From the NCBI GenBank assembly GCA_002914845.1, contig JXTC01000523.1, positions 144,582 to 208,581 on the forward strand: a stretch of 64,000 nucleotides of DNA, in the 5' to 3' direction. Of this stretch, positions 1 to 11,229 are shown one piece after another. The DNA comes from Trema orientale (Eukaryota; Streptophyta; Magnoliopsida; Rosales; Cannabaceae). How positions within the stretch are numbered: the first letter of the stretch is position 1; each line of letters starts with the position of its first letter. The notes beneath the pieces were generated by a model. The model did no database searches, was not told where the DNA came from, and saw only the letters and a list, made by a program, of their open reading frames with translations. A program made the translations under genes and the position numbers.

Positions 1-370
1 TGACGTATTGAGAAAGAAAAAGAGCTAATTATAAACCTGATATACTTCATGGGGAAATATACTGCAAAATCAATTGAATCGAAACCTTCCAATGAAAAAG
101 GTTAAAAATAAAGGTATGACTTCGTAAGAAAATTTTTTTTCTGTAGAACCTCTTTTTTAATTTCCTTTTTTTAAGTTATGTCATGCAAATTACTCGTGGT
201 CCAAATGAACTCCAACGTTATACGTCGTTTTCCTCTAATTATTGTCGTTGAGTTAGTGCTGGGTATTTCCGCAAATAAAACAACAATTCCGGGGCCAATA
301 CTAGTATATACTACGACGATAAGCTCAGGCCACATTCTTAACTCACCAGAGAGGAGAGTGACGAACACCG

Positions 371-420
371 CCAATCAGAAAACACGAAGGCCTCGGAATT
401 TGGATCGAAAGTGATTGGTG
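371..420. promoter_or_regulatory. Paired CCAAT boxes upstream of NF-YA
   Basis: CCAATCAG lies at 371-378 on + and its inverted counterpart GATTGGTG at 413-420 (CCAATC on -), about 40 bp apart and roughly 250-500 bp before the likely transcribed leader. CCAAT is the element bound by the NF-Y trimer, whose A subunit is encoded by the gene just downstream, so feedback control is possible but is inference. A GC-rich patch with a TGACG-like core follows at about 553-573. Confidence 0.45.
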
Positions 421-599
421 GGAAGGATCGGTTGGGAGCGAAGCGTCAGGGTCCGAGCGTGGGCCGAGAAGTCTTGACACAGTGAAGGGCGGCTGACAAC
501 AGATAGACCGAATGAAGCCAAAAGGGTCTTAGCTCTTTAAGGCCGCGTTAGGACGTGACGCGCGGGCCCCACCCAGAGAAAGACGTTAAATCATAAAAT

Positions 600-915
600 A
601 TAATTTGTTTTTTTAAAAAACAAAAGCTAGCAGTGAAGGGAGAGAGAGAGAGAGAGACGGTAAAAGTGGTGGTGGGTAGTGGGTGTTTTCATTGGGGAAT
701 TGAATTAAATGGGTTTTTTTCTTTCTTTTTTTTTTTGTATTATTATTTACAGCAAACCCAAGAAGAAGAAGAAGATGATGAGAAGAGAAGAGTGAGAGAG
801 AGAGTAAAATATAGATAGATAGAGAGAGAAAGAGAAGGAAGAGGAGACATGTCCAAGTGCATCCCAACAGCTCTGTAGCTTGCTTCTTCATAGCGTATCA
901 GATTCTATTCCAAAG
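600..915 (+). other. Probable 5' leader exon of the NF-YA gene, GA-rich
   Basis: The stretch is rich in GA repeats (638-657 and 791-838), typical of plant 5'UTRs, and ends in CAAAG followed by a plausible GT donor at 916. The donor and the transcription start are not proven. Additional leader exons may lie at about 1,121-1,170 and 2,432-2,684, both bounded by AG and GT, but I could not match their translations to any NF-YA N-terminus, so I do not call them coding. Confidence 0.35.
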
Positions 916-3429
916 GTCTCTCTTTCTCTCTTCTTTTTTTTTTTTTTCTTTTTTCCTTTATTTATTTGTTATTATTCTTTCTAATCCCGTCCATCTCCAC
1001 TAGTTTCCCACCTTTCCCCATTTTTTTCTTTTAATGAGTGGATTTCTCGTGGGGTTCATTTATTGGTGTAGAATCTAAGTGGGTTTTGTTCTATTTGCTG
1101 TTTAGCGAGTCCAGATATACAGAGTCTGAGATCATTGTGGTGTTTGTTGAAGAAGGGAAAGTGGTCCTGGTAAAGTCTTTTTATGGATGATGTCGGTTTT
1201 CTCATTCTGGCCTTATCCCTGTTTTGGATCTTCTGCTTTTTCAGTTCTTGGTTTTGGGTTTATCATATCTTTTGCCATTTCATCTTTTTTCTTTTTTGGT
1301 TTATGGGTATTTTCATTTTTCTATTTTTTTTTATTTTTACTGCATTTGGTTGAAAATAAATGCATGTGTATGTATATGTATAAAGTTTGGGGCTTTAAGG
1401 CTTTAATTAGTATGTTAAATTGTTAATATGGGTGGTTTGTGCTTATTTATTTGTGGGTTTCGTAGTTGATTTCTTAGGCGATCTGCTAATTTGAGCTTTT
1501 TCTGTTGATTTGGACATATACTGCATGTAAATGTTATCTTTCTTGCCCACTGAACCATAGGTCTTTTACTTTTAATCTGGGTTTTTAAGCCTAGGGTTTT
1601 GTCTAGGTACTTTCTGAGAAAAATAATCAACAATTTTGCATAAAATTTTTGTACCCTTTAACTTTTACATCTTGATGTGTGCCTTTAAGTAGTAGCTTTG
1701 TGATGTTTGTATGTTACATGTGGTTGTTTGGTTATGTCACTGAATTTTGCATGCAGCATGTTTTGGAGTCAATTATTGTGCTTGTGGGATTTCTTGTTTA
1801 GTCCGCTTTCTTGCTGGACTAGTGCTTATGAAACAATGGCACGTTACCTAATCTGTTATTGAAAGAGCTAGAATAAGAAATGTTTTAAGGGAAACAAAAA
1901 GGAGAATTATGAAAAGGAATGCTTGATATCTATTTTAGCTGTTTATTAATACTTATTATGTGTGGGACTCACATAAATCTCTTTGCAAAATTTGTAAGTA
2001 AAGACACTAATGAATAAAGGAAGGAAATACTTCCTTTCGTTCTCTTTCCATTCATTATACGGAAACATGTCATAGATATGATAGATTTTTTTTTTTTTTT
2101 TTAAATCAATCTTAACTCTTAAATGGGAAATGCCTGTACTCTGTGCATGGTAGTACGCGTATGCTTACATACATACATACCTACATACATACTATCTTGG
2201 TTGGCAACTGTGAAACTACATTCTCTCTTAAGATATGGAGACAGAAATAGCTCATTTTATGTTATCTTCCAATTTTGGACTTTTATTATATTCCTGTTAT
2301 TTTTATCTTGGGGATTGATAGCTATATTAACTAGATTACTCTTTGCTGCTGAAACTTGCCCAACAAAAGTGTCATTCCAAGATAATTAAGTTAGTACCCT
2401 TTTTTACCATTAATTTCCCTCAAATTTCAGCAAATTCCAGACTAAATGTAAGCTTCATAGAGGAAGTTCAACTGGAACTTCATCAACGCGTTGCTAAGCA
2501 TTTAGGGTTTCAAATTTGGAGTACTTTAGAAGGAATCATCTACAACACGAGCAATTGGTCAATCTCAAGAAAATTTGTGGTTTGGGAGGGACCAATTAAA
2601 AAGATCCATGATTTCATCAGAATCTGGTATTTTTTTATTTATTTTGCTTTTATCTTGATTTTATGTTGTAATTCTAATATTTTCAGCTCTTGAACGTCGA
2701 ATATACTAGGATTCATCATACACCTTTATTCTGCACGCTGCGCTGTCATTGGGTGATAAATTTTATCAAATATGCATTCCTTTTGGGCACATTTAGATCT
2801 ATTTTTCTGATTTCTCTAGTTTGTATTTACTGTCTGACTTCTCTCTCTGACCTATAAATAGACAAAAAAGATTATGATCTGACCTAGTGATTCTAAAATA
2901 AGTATGTGTTGATTTTGGCTAAATATGTTATTCAGAATACCAGTTGGCTGTTTTTTCCCCCTCAATTTGCTTCCCTTTGTAGCAAAAGTATCTGATATCC
3001 CTCAATTGTTTTTCTTTTGTCTTTCTTTTTTGTAGTATATTCTGTCTGGTAACATAGCCCAGGATATTTTTTATGCATGTGGTCACCAATACTGTATTCT
3101 CTAATCTCTTCCCCAACCAAGATTCATGATCCTTTCTAGAATCTGATTGATTTGATTGTTCTTTGTTCTCTTGTTCTTGTTGCCTATTATCTCACGATGA
3201 AGAAATTCATGAATAATCTGCTATCTGGGTGGACAGGCAATGAGCTGATGAACTGACAGTCTTGGCATAGGAGCTTTTAATAGCTTCAATTAAATGCAAC
3301 AAAATTGGCCACATAACGTCTTTCAATGAACTTATAATCCATCAACAATTTAGGAATGACTTTTGTGGTTTGTGTTCTATGGCTCTACTTTGTTGTTAGG
3401 CTTCCCTAACCCCTGATGAGTCATTTCCC

Positions 3430-5132
3430 ATGCACTCAGGAGAAGATGCAATGTCCTCTGAGGGTGCTGAAGATCAGATGAAGCCGATGTTCTTGTTGAG
3501 CAATACGGATTTCATACTCAATCCTTCACAAGTTAGCTGCAGCCATTCAATGGTAGGTTGAGTCATTGGCCTCCCTTGGAACTTGGGTTTTTATGTTAAA
3601 ATGTTAAACATGTGCTTCCTCCCTTTCAGGCTGGTGTGCCATACCCCTATGCTGATCCTTACTTTGGGGGGTTATTGACTTCATATGGACCACAGGCTCT
3701 TGTAAGTTTTGTCGTGAATTTTCTTTTTCTCTCTGTCATTCATGAGATTGTGCATGATTCATATACATTTGCAACATAATCATCAACCTAGCTCATTTTG
3801 CTAAAAGGATACGATCTTTAAGTTGCAATTTTGCTATTTCCATATTGAGGCATTATTTCTCATCTTTTTTTTTTCCTTTAAAGAGAAAAGGTTTTTAAGA
3901 ATTAGAGGTTGTAGCCAGTTGAATGGCCTCATGCAACCATACAAGCTACAAATAGGTGGTGACTTGAAACTGATTTTGTAAGGGAACACAAGCCTAACCA
4001 ACCCACTTGTTATTTCGATGGTCTTTCTATACGCTATTTTTCCTTAACACTTAAAAGGATATATTTATTTTGTGGAGAATGCTGAATGCACTCTCTTTTA
4101 CACTCCCAGTTTCACTGGTTAATATGTAGATTCTACTATCCAGTGAAAATGGAGAACGTCAAAGAGAGTATATTTAGTATTCTCCTTAATATTTTGATTC
4201 GATTTATATGATTCACTTGGAGTGCAAAATAACTGAATCTGACATCAGATGGTGGGGATACCTCCTGCACGAGTTCCATTGCCTTTGGATCTTGCAGACG
4301 ACGGACCCATCTATGTCAATGCAAAACAGTACCACGGGATTCTCAGAAGGCGACAGTCACGGGCAAAACAAGAAGCTCAGAACAAACTCATAAAAAATCG
4401 CAAGGTATATGTTTATATATATATATATATGTATATACGTAGGTATAAACAAACTATTTCAGCGTTTCCTGTTTGTCTTGGAATTCTTTTGCTTCATTTG
4501 ATTTGGCACCGTATGCAAGGACATGTTTGTAGGACTCTGGTTTTCATGGGAATACTTGTTAAGTTGTTCATTTGTTGCATTTACTAATTAGTAATGGAAT
4601 GTATTTGGATTGACAATGAAAAGGAATACGTGTTCACTTAACTATTAGAAACAAAGGGATTGATTCTTTTATTTAGATTTAGTGTGAATCCTATTCTTCT
4701 TTTTGATGAATTGCTGCCAATTCAAACCATTCTCTTAATTACACCCTTTTGCAGCCATATCTTCACGAGTCTCGGCATCTCCATGCCTTGAATAGGGTAA
4801 GGGGATCTGGTGGACGCTTTCTCAGCAAAAAACAGCTCCAACACCAATCCCCTGATTCAACCTCCGCCACCACTGCCGCCTCAGGCTCCTCCCGTTGTGC
4901 GTCGGGCTCCATGAAGATGACTCAGAAGAAAGATACAATTGAACTTGAGAGTCCCCGTTCAGGGTTTCCCGAGTATGTTACCATGGTTACTAGCCGCTCT
5001 GACACCACAACTGTTTCCGACAACACTGGCCGCCGGTTCCCGGGTGCGGCTTCACATGTAGGTAAGGCCATGCAGTGCAGTGGGAGGCTGTTGCATGGCG
5101 GAAACCAGCACTGTGCTTCGGTTGTTCGGTGA
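3430..5132 (+). CDS. NFYA: NF-YA transcription factor subunit (CBF-B/HAP2)
   Basis: This gene encodes the sequence-specific subunit of the trimeric CCAAT-binding factor NF-Y, which acts in the nucleus with NF-YB/NF-YC. Coding exons read by eye: 3,430-3,552, 3,630-3,701, 4,249-4,404 and 4,755-5,132; every intron is GT-AG and phase 0, giving at least 242 aa. Exon 2 has the family signature [10 protein letters not shown]. Exon 3 holds the NF-YB/C-binding helix ([19 protein letters not shown]). Exon 4 opens with the DNA-binding half ([20 protein letters not shown]). The tail with SDTTTVSDN resembles the NF-YA3/NF-YA8 clade of Arabidopsis from memory. The start ATG is the first in the exon; the frame is open upstream to the acceptor at 3,399, so a longer N-terminus from an unrecognised exon is possible. 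A miR169 site follows in the 3'UTR. It looks intact. Confidence 0.93.
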
Positions 5133-5159
5133 AACACAAGACCATGCATTGTCCATGGT

Positions 5160-5180
5160 CAGGCAAATCATCCTTGGCTT
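5160..5180 (+). promoter_or_regulatory. miR169 target site in the NF-YA 3'UTR
   Basis: Twenty-eight bases after the stop lies GGCAAATCATCCTTGGCT, nearly complementary to miR169 (known plant target core GGCAAGTCATCCTTGGCT). I see one internal difference plus differences at the ends. miR169 cleavage of NF-YA transcripts at a 3'UTR site is well established in plants, so post-transcriptional control under drought or low nitrogen is the expected meaning. Confidence 0.88.
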
Positions 5181-5299
5181 TTGTTACTGCTTTACTTTCT
5201 AAATTGCTGAACTTTGTTTCAAGCAAAAAGGAAAGGAAAAAAAAAGGTTGTGAACTTTGTTGTGATATAAGGTTTAGAGAAAGCTTACTAGACCCTTAT

Positions 5300-6400
5300 T
5301 GTGTATCCTAATGTTGTTATAACCTGTCGTAAAAGGAGTCTTGGCCTGCTTGAATTCTTGAAATGGTGATTACTTTTCGTTTGTTATTTTTGTATTTTTC
5401 TTTGATATTACTATAGTTAAGTTTTCCTTTTTTAGCTTGAAAACCTAATGGGGGCAGGATCATGGTCCGTATAATTATAAATAACTACAAACGGATATTA
5501 ATATGCAATTTGATGGTTGAGATCATCTACCAAATTTGTCGTCTTCTTTTATTTATTTATTTATTTGTTTATTTATTTTTAGTATTGAGCCTGATTATAA
5601 TAACCAAGATCACCCACGTCGTCGGATCGAATTATCACAGAGTTAGAGCCGTGTTTATGTAGATAGAGCTTTGCGGTAATGTCGACGTGGGGTTGGAAGA
5701 GGGGGTGGTAAACTCTCCTTCGAGGGCAAGGTGGACAGAGACTCCCAAGAAAATTTTACTGATGAGGATATATTAGTAAGAAGTATTTATTGGGTGTTTG
5801 CTTGCTTTTGTTTTATGTTTTAGGTCCAATGTAGAAGTTATAAAGTTCGAGTTCTACAACATATGTTCGAGAGAGGGGGGAAAAAAAAAAAGGAAAAAGG
5901 AAAGTATTTGGGATACGAAAGAACTTGGTTAGCTAAATAAATCCTAGTTACTCCATAAGGATGGGTGTCTATTCCAAAGGCCCACTTATTTAATTCCATG
6001 GTTTTTCTTGTTGCATCATTATAGTAACGACATTTTTTTTTTTTTTTTGAAGTTTTCTTTTTTAGAAAACATATTATTTCTCATGGAAGTGTATCATTAA
6101 TAGATATTTCAGCTTTTCTGTAAACATTTCTACTAATATTTTCTTTCCTATGAAATTAATTTTAGAAAATACTTACGTATATAATCCTCACCTTGTCCTA
6201 ATCTAAGAATGTGGAAATTAGGTTATGTGCGGTTTTCAAAAGTAGGATTGAAATTTCAGAATCTTGTCTAAAAATTACATTAAACAGATAAGCTCAAGTA
6301 TTAGGTGAATATAATGGTCATTCAGGTGACTGATGGTTAACTAACATATGACATATGGTTAAACTTCAATTGGGGTCAGAATTTGTGGTGATGAATAATG
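5300..6400. other. AT-rich spacer after NF-YA
   Basis: No coding exon, RNA gene or clear repeat is recognisable here. Short homopolymer and TTTA tracts occur (about 5,545-5,580, 5,878-5,892 and 6,033-6,049). The NF-YA 3'UTR probably ends within the first hundred or so bases. Confidence 0.4.
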
Positions 6401-6404
6401 TTAG

Positions 6405-6582
6405 GTATTTCAAAATTTGTACTAAATTTTTAATACTAACATATGTGGTATGTGAGTTGATACCATTGAATTGATAAGAATGATTAATTTATTTGTAATA
6501 AGTTATAATATATCAATTAAATAATGACAACTTACATGTCACATGTGTTGGTATTAAAAATTTTGTACAAATTCTGGGATAC
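6405..6582. mobile_element. Palindromic MITE (about 180 bp)
   Basis: The two halves are imperfect inverted copies: the left arm begins GTATTTCAAAATTTGTAC and continues through TTTTTAATACTAACA; the reverse complement of the right end begins GTATCCCAGAATTTGTAC and continues through TTTTTAATACCAACA. Pairing continues for about 55 bp per side to the CATATGTGG / CACATGTGA region. The layout fits a foldback-type non-autonomous DNA transposon. The target duplication is not clear. Confidence 0.7.
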
Positions 6583-7296
6583 ATAGTCTCATCCTTGTGA
6601 TAATTTTAACAATTCCTTATTAAACAACTAACGATTACTCATTAAATAACTTCGATAGATTCTAGAGTCCGATTGATGACACCAAAACTTTCAATATTAT
6701 AAAAAAGATTATAATCCTCTCACTCAAAATATTAGATTTGTCTACTCTCTCTCTCTTTTTAATTTTTAATTTTGTATTTTAGGGGATGAAAAGATATGTT
6801 ATTATAATATATATATAAATAAGTAAACGACTTTATAACAATGGATTCAATTAGAAGATGGTAACCCTTATGCCATATAAATTAGTCATCCACTCCTAAG
6901 ACAACTAAGACAACAATTGTGCTTTTGTCATACCAATCTCAATTGTCCATTTTTTGTAGGTCTATATGTGATTCTCATATTGAATGTAAAGCCATGGTAG
7001 CCACATCATCCGCAACGGTTGTTAGCACGACTCTTAAGATAAAACTATGTGTAATTTTCAATAATTTTATCATATACATGGTTAATAATTAACAATCGCA
7101 CCATGAAGAAAAACATAAAAAAGCTAAATGCATCAAACGATTTGATAATTGACTAAACTCTAAATGGCAAATTGAGTCATTATTGAGAATTATAAATTTA
7201 TTTATCCTTATGTTCCCATTTTCTTTCTTATGATTAAGATAGTTCCTTTCCTTTCCTTTCAAGTTCAACCCACACTCTCACAATTAGTACCCATAT

Positions 7297-7305
7297 CCCA
7301 GTCAT
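7297..7305. repeat. Probable 9-bp target duplication, left copy
   Basis: CCCAGTCAT directly precedes the element terminus GAGAAAAAG. The base after the other terminus at 10,849 starts CCCAGTCGC (10,850-10,858): seven of nine bases agree. A 9-bp duplication is the Mutator superfamily signature. Confidence 0.55.
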
Positions 7306-7714
7306 GAGAAAAAGACATGGATAGGACTAGTATAACCCTTTTAGTCTTTTTTAGGACCACCTTTTGGAATAAATTTTTTAGGACTAAAAATTGGGTCCCA
7401 TAGAGAGTAAAATTCCATAGATACCGATCCTTTTCCTTAAACCCGTATGCCACATCTTCTACCCAACCCCACACTCAGGCTCCATTTGAAAATCAAAAAG
7501 CAGAGAGAAGAGAGTAGAGAGTAGAGAGAAGAGAACTCCCCAAAACCCACTCAAAATTCTCGGCTACCGACGACAAATCCGCTTGTAACTCCCTTAAACC
7601 TCTTTCAAAACGTTGTAAATCATATTCTAAACATCTCAAACACCGTAGAAACATCCATATTCTTAGTATTTGAGTTAAAATGGCAAAACTCGTTCGTTAG
7701 GAAATCGCGGTGGG

Positions 7715-7880
7715 ATGAGATCAAGAGCTTTGAAGCAACCCATGAATTCATCTCCTTCGAAGTTGTCGTTGCCATCAAAATCTAAGTATTTGGTGGGTTC
7801 ATCAAAGAATCCGATCAAAGAAATCCCTCATTCGAAGAGTAAGGGCAAGGACACTGTGGAAGGCGCGTCTATTCAAAGAA
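7715..7880 (+). CDS. Orphan first exon inside the Mutator-like element
   Basis: An ATG opens a Ser/Lys/Pro-rich frame (starts MRSRALKQPMNSSPSKLS) that stays open to AAAG followed by a GT donor at 7,882; the frame runs on into intron-like T-rich DNA. Composition resembles the disordered N-terminal exons of plant transposon-borne proteins, but I recognise no domain. It may be the remaining first exon of a transposase or captured gene whose later exons were replaced by the repeat array. Whether it is transcribed is unknown. Confidence 0.35.
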
Positions 7881-8424
7881 AGGTTAGTACTTTACAAATT
7901 TTTTTTTTTTTGGGGAAAAAATGCTTCTTTTTTGCATGATGAACTTGAATATGTTAAAAAGCCAAGAATTTGTTTCTTTGTATTATTTTATTTTTATTGA
8001 GGATCCAAAAAAAAAGCTTCTTTTGGTATGGTAATTTTGAGTATGAAAAGCTACGATTTTTGAAACTTTATTTTATTTTGATTTTTGTGAGATTGTGGCT
8101 TGTTTGGTTAGGATTGATTTTTATTTTTTTCCCAAATTTTTGTCTTAATTTTCTCTAGTTAGGGTGGGGATTATTTGGTTAGGGTTAGGTTTTGGGTTTT
8201 GAGGATTATTGATGAATGCATGGGAGACAAGTGATGGTGGAGGTATTTTGGTCATTGTTTCTTTATTGAAGGCCTTTTTGTGTTTTTATTTGTATATATT
8301 TTTTCGGTTGTGGTTTATTTATGTGTTTTGCTAGCTGATTTTGTGTTCATTGTTTTAGTCAATTTTATATTCATCATTTTCAAAGGTTCTATTCTATTTT
8401 TATATTCTTAAATATAAAATCAAG

Positions 8425-10155
8425 AATATTGACCTAGATCAAGGCATTTTTGACCTGGGTCAAGAAGCTCTTGACCAAAGACAAGATTTTCTTGAATAAG
8501 ATCAAGAAAATCATGACCTCATATTGACATATAGTCAAGATTTTATCCACTGTAAGTCAAGACTATCTAGACTTCAGAGTAACAGGTCAATAAATAATCA
8601 CGTTAAATTAAGTATTTTAAAATTTAGAGTCAAGTGGTCCTTGATATAGGATTAGGAAGTTCTTGATTCAGGGTCAAAGTGCACTTAACCCGGGGTCAAG
8701 GCGAACTTAACCTTAGGTCAAGTGTCACTTGACCATCACTTGATGGTATTACTTTATTTAACTTAATATTTTGCTATTTTTCAGTGGGAACTGTGGTATG
8801 TTTGTCATCATATATGCTGAGTTCCTATTGTCCGACGATCCAGTTGCCAATGTCAATACCTAGTGTGTGCGATTTGTATTATCATGGACTGCAAAAATAC
8901 GAGGACTATACTAAAACTGACAGAAAAGAATAAGCCAATTTAGGGAAGCAAAGACAATATTTTATTTTGGTTGTGGTTTAGACAATTATTATTATTTTTT
9001 TCGCTCGTGGTTTCTATAGTTGTTGAATGATATGTAGTTTTTGCTTATGTTTATTGGTATTGGTATAAATACCATTTCGCCAAAACTCATCTATTCAGTA
9101 TATGTTTCAGTGAAATTCAGTCCATTTTAATAAATACATTATTTATTACTTCAGATCAATAATAATTTGCCTCATAGTCAGGGCTATCTTGACCTTAGGT
9201 CAAGAATAACTTGACTCCAGGTAAAAAATAGCTTGACTCTAGGTCAAAAATAACTTTACCACTGGTCAAGTTGCCAAATACCACTTCAGTCCAGATCAGG
9301 TAAAACTTGACCCAAGGTCAAGTAAAATTTCAACTTGGTGAAGAAGAGACTGACCCCACCCCAGATCAAGAACTTTTTGACAATAGCTTCAGCTATTTGA
9401 TGGACTTTGGAGAAATACAAGCATATAAAATTATATTCAATTTTTAGATAAAAAAACATTGTGACCCTAGGGGTCAATAAGTTTTTGACATAGTGTAGAG
9501 GAAAAGAAACTCTCTATTATACCTCATGTAATCTTCTTCAAACCCTCAGGCAAGAGTTTCTTGACCCCAAGTCAGAAGCTTTTTGACCCGAAGTTAAGAA
9601 AATCTTGAACCCACATCTAGAAAATAATGCAAAAACTATATCCTAAGACGAAATAACGACTTCCATGATACATAAGTTCATACATATAAAATAAAGGAGA
9701 AATGACTTCAAATGAACATATGATGAGCTAGTAGGAATCAAAACGTCCATGCTTTCACAATTAATGTAATTGTTATTTTCGTCACAACGACCATTATACT
9801 TCATAAACACAATAATACTTGTCATTCCTGTGAAATAAGTAAATTAAAAAAATTAATCAGTCAGGATTATAATTATATGATAATAATGAGGTACTGGTCA
9901 AAATATTTTGAACACAAATCAATATTAAATTAACTCCCAAGGTCAGTATCATAATGACCTTAGGTCAATATAATATTGACCTACCTATTGATCAATATAT
10001 TTTTGACTTCAAGACCAATATAATATTGACATCAGGATGTCAATATAACATTGACCTCTTTAAGTCAATATAATATTGATCACAGGTCAAACGGATGTTG
10101 ACTCAAGGTTTGGTTAATCTTAACCATATGTTAAGATCATTTTGACCTACGACGT
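8425..10155. repeat. TTGACC/GGTCAAG motif array, copy 1
   Basis: Irregular array of CTTGACC and GGTCAAG in both orientations, often spaced about 20-21 bp. Several form perfect 7-bp inverted repeats with a 3-bp loop, for example 9,188-9,204 (CTTGACC-TTA-GGTCAAG) and 9,306-9,322 (CTTGACC-CAA-GGTCAAG). The 9,960-10,130 part has a drifted form built on GGTCAATATAATATTGACC. TTGACC contains the W-box core TTGAC(C/T) recognised by WRKY factors; whether any binds is unknown. Confidence 0.8.
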
Positions 10156-10859
10156 GATAACGAGATCTACAAGATATTAAGAAGATAATGAATATACTAA
10201 AACATGGAATTTTTTCCACAATAATGCCTAGATCAATATTATAAACCACCTTCAAATATTACTCACTCATTATCAATAAAAAAAAAAAAATCATTTTTGA
10301 ACAAAACTTCATTACTTACCTTAAAAATTTGAAAAATTTCCCAAAATAATCCAAACTTCTTTCCAATTGAGTTTTTCTTTTTATAAAATAGTAAAATAGT
10401 TGTTAAGAAACAGAAGGAGAGAAAGAGAGGGACCATCAACAAGAAGATAGAGTGAGACAACGAGAATAGAGGAAAAAGAGGAAACAACGGATGTAAAAAA
10501 GAAAAGACAAAGAGATGGAGAGATTAATTAGGAAAGAAAGGAACGATTGCCTCATGTTCCTCATAGGATGGAAACCCAAGATTTGGTTTTGAAGAGAGAA
10601 CCGAAGAAGAAGAAGTGAGAGAAAAAGAACGAACGGAAATAGAAGAGAAAAAAAGGGAAAAATGTGCCAAAATAAAATGACATCAAGCTGTCATCATTAA
10701 TTTCTCCCACCTACCAAGTCTTTTTGGCCAAAGGCAGCATTGAAATCTTTTTTTTTTTTTTCTTTTCTCTATTGGGTTCTAAGTTTTAGTCCCAAAATTA
10801 TCACTATTTCAACATGGTCCTGAAAACTAAAAGAGTTATACTTTTTCTCCCCAGTCGCA

Positions 10860-11229
10860 CGCCCGCATGGTCCATTACCATGACAAGCCCAGAGTACAGT
10901 AGCCCAGCCCACAGGTCCATCAAGAAAAGAGTGGGTCCCACAGTGACATTGTTTTTTTTGGGTTTTGTTATTGTATTTTTTGTGAAAGATACATTTCTAA
11001 GATCATTATTATTAATTATCATTATATTCCCTTGCCTTACTCCTCCTTGGAAATTCGCGAAAATCTAACGCAACAGAAATCGGTACCAGAAAAATTGAAA
11101 CAAAGAAAGGAAAAAAATTCCTGTATGTCGGGGGGAAGCTTTCCCATTTCCCCTTTTTTCTAGAGAGAGAGAAAGAAAGAAAGAGAGAAAGGGGGAATAG
11201 AGAGAGAAAGCTAAAGCTCAAGCTCGAAA
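10860..11229 (+). promoter_or_regulatory. Promoter and 5' leader region of the WAV2-like gene
   Basis: This is the 370-bp gap between the transposon end and the start codon. The last 70 bases (11,160-11,229) are GA-rich (AGAGAGAGAAAGAAAG), like a plant 5'UTR. No convincing TATA box was picked out. The upstream promoter would therefore border the inserted element. Confidence 0.4.

Larger units (their letters stand above)
7306..10849 (+). mobile_element. Mutator-like non-autonomous element with TTGAC/GTCAA array (copy 1)
   Basis: This 3,544-bp element has imperfect terminal inverted repeats of about 90-100 bp. Left end: GAGAAAAAG, then GTATAACCCTTTTAGT, AGGACCA and GGACTAAAAATTGGGTCCC. Reverse complement of the right end: GAGAAAAAGTATAACTCTTT, AGGACCA and GGGACTAAAAC, lacking a 15-bp piece present on the left. 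It is flanked by a 7/9 target duplication. Inside are a GA-rich leader (7,500-7,535), a Ser/Lys-rich open exon (7,715-7,880) and, from about 8,425 to 10,155, an array with roughly 38 TTGAC/GTCAA motifs by eye (about 3-4 expected by chance). No transposase core is seen. A second copy lies inverted at 55.4-58.3 kb. The Mutator assignment rests on the 9-bp duplication and long inverted repeats only. Confidence 0.72.

Noticed and set aside
613-891. 92-codon minus-strand frame near the NF-YA leader
   Set aside because: It is the complement of the GA-rich 5' leader and is low complexity.
2343-2693. 116-codon open frame considered as an NF-YA N-terminal exon
   Set aside because: No resemblance to any NF-YA N-terminus I know. 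It may be a leader exon but coding cannot be supported.
8425-10155. TTGAC/GTCAA array considered as a CRISPR array or centromeric satellite
   Set aside because: The host is a plant, the spacing and units are irregular, and the array is bounded by transposon inverted repeats.
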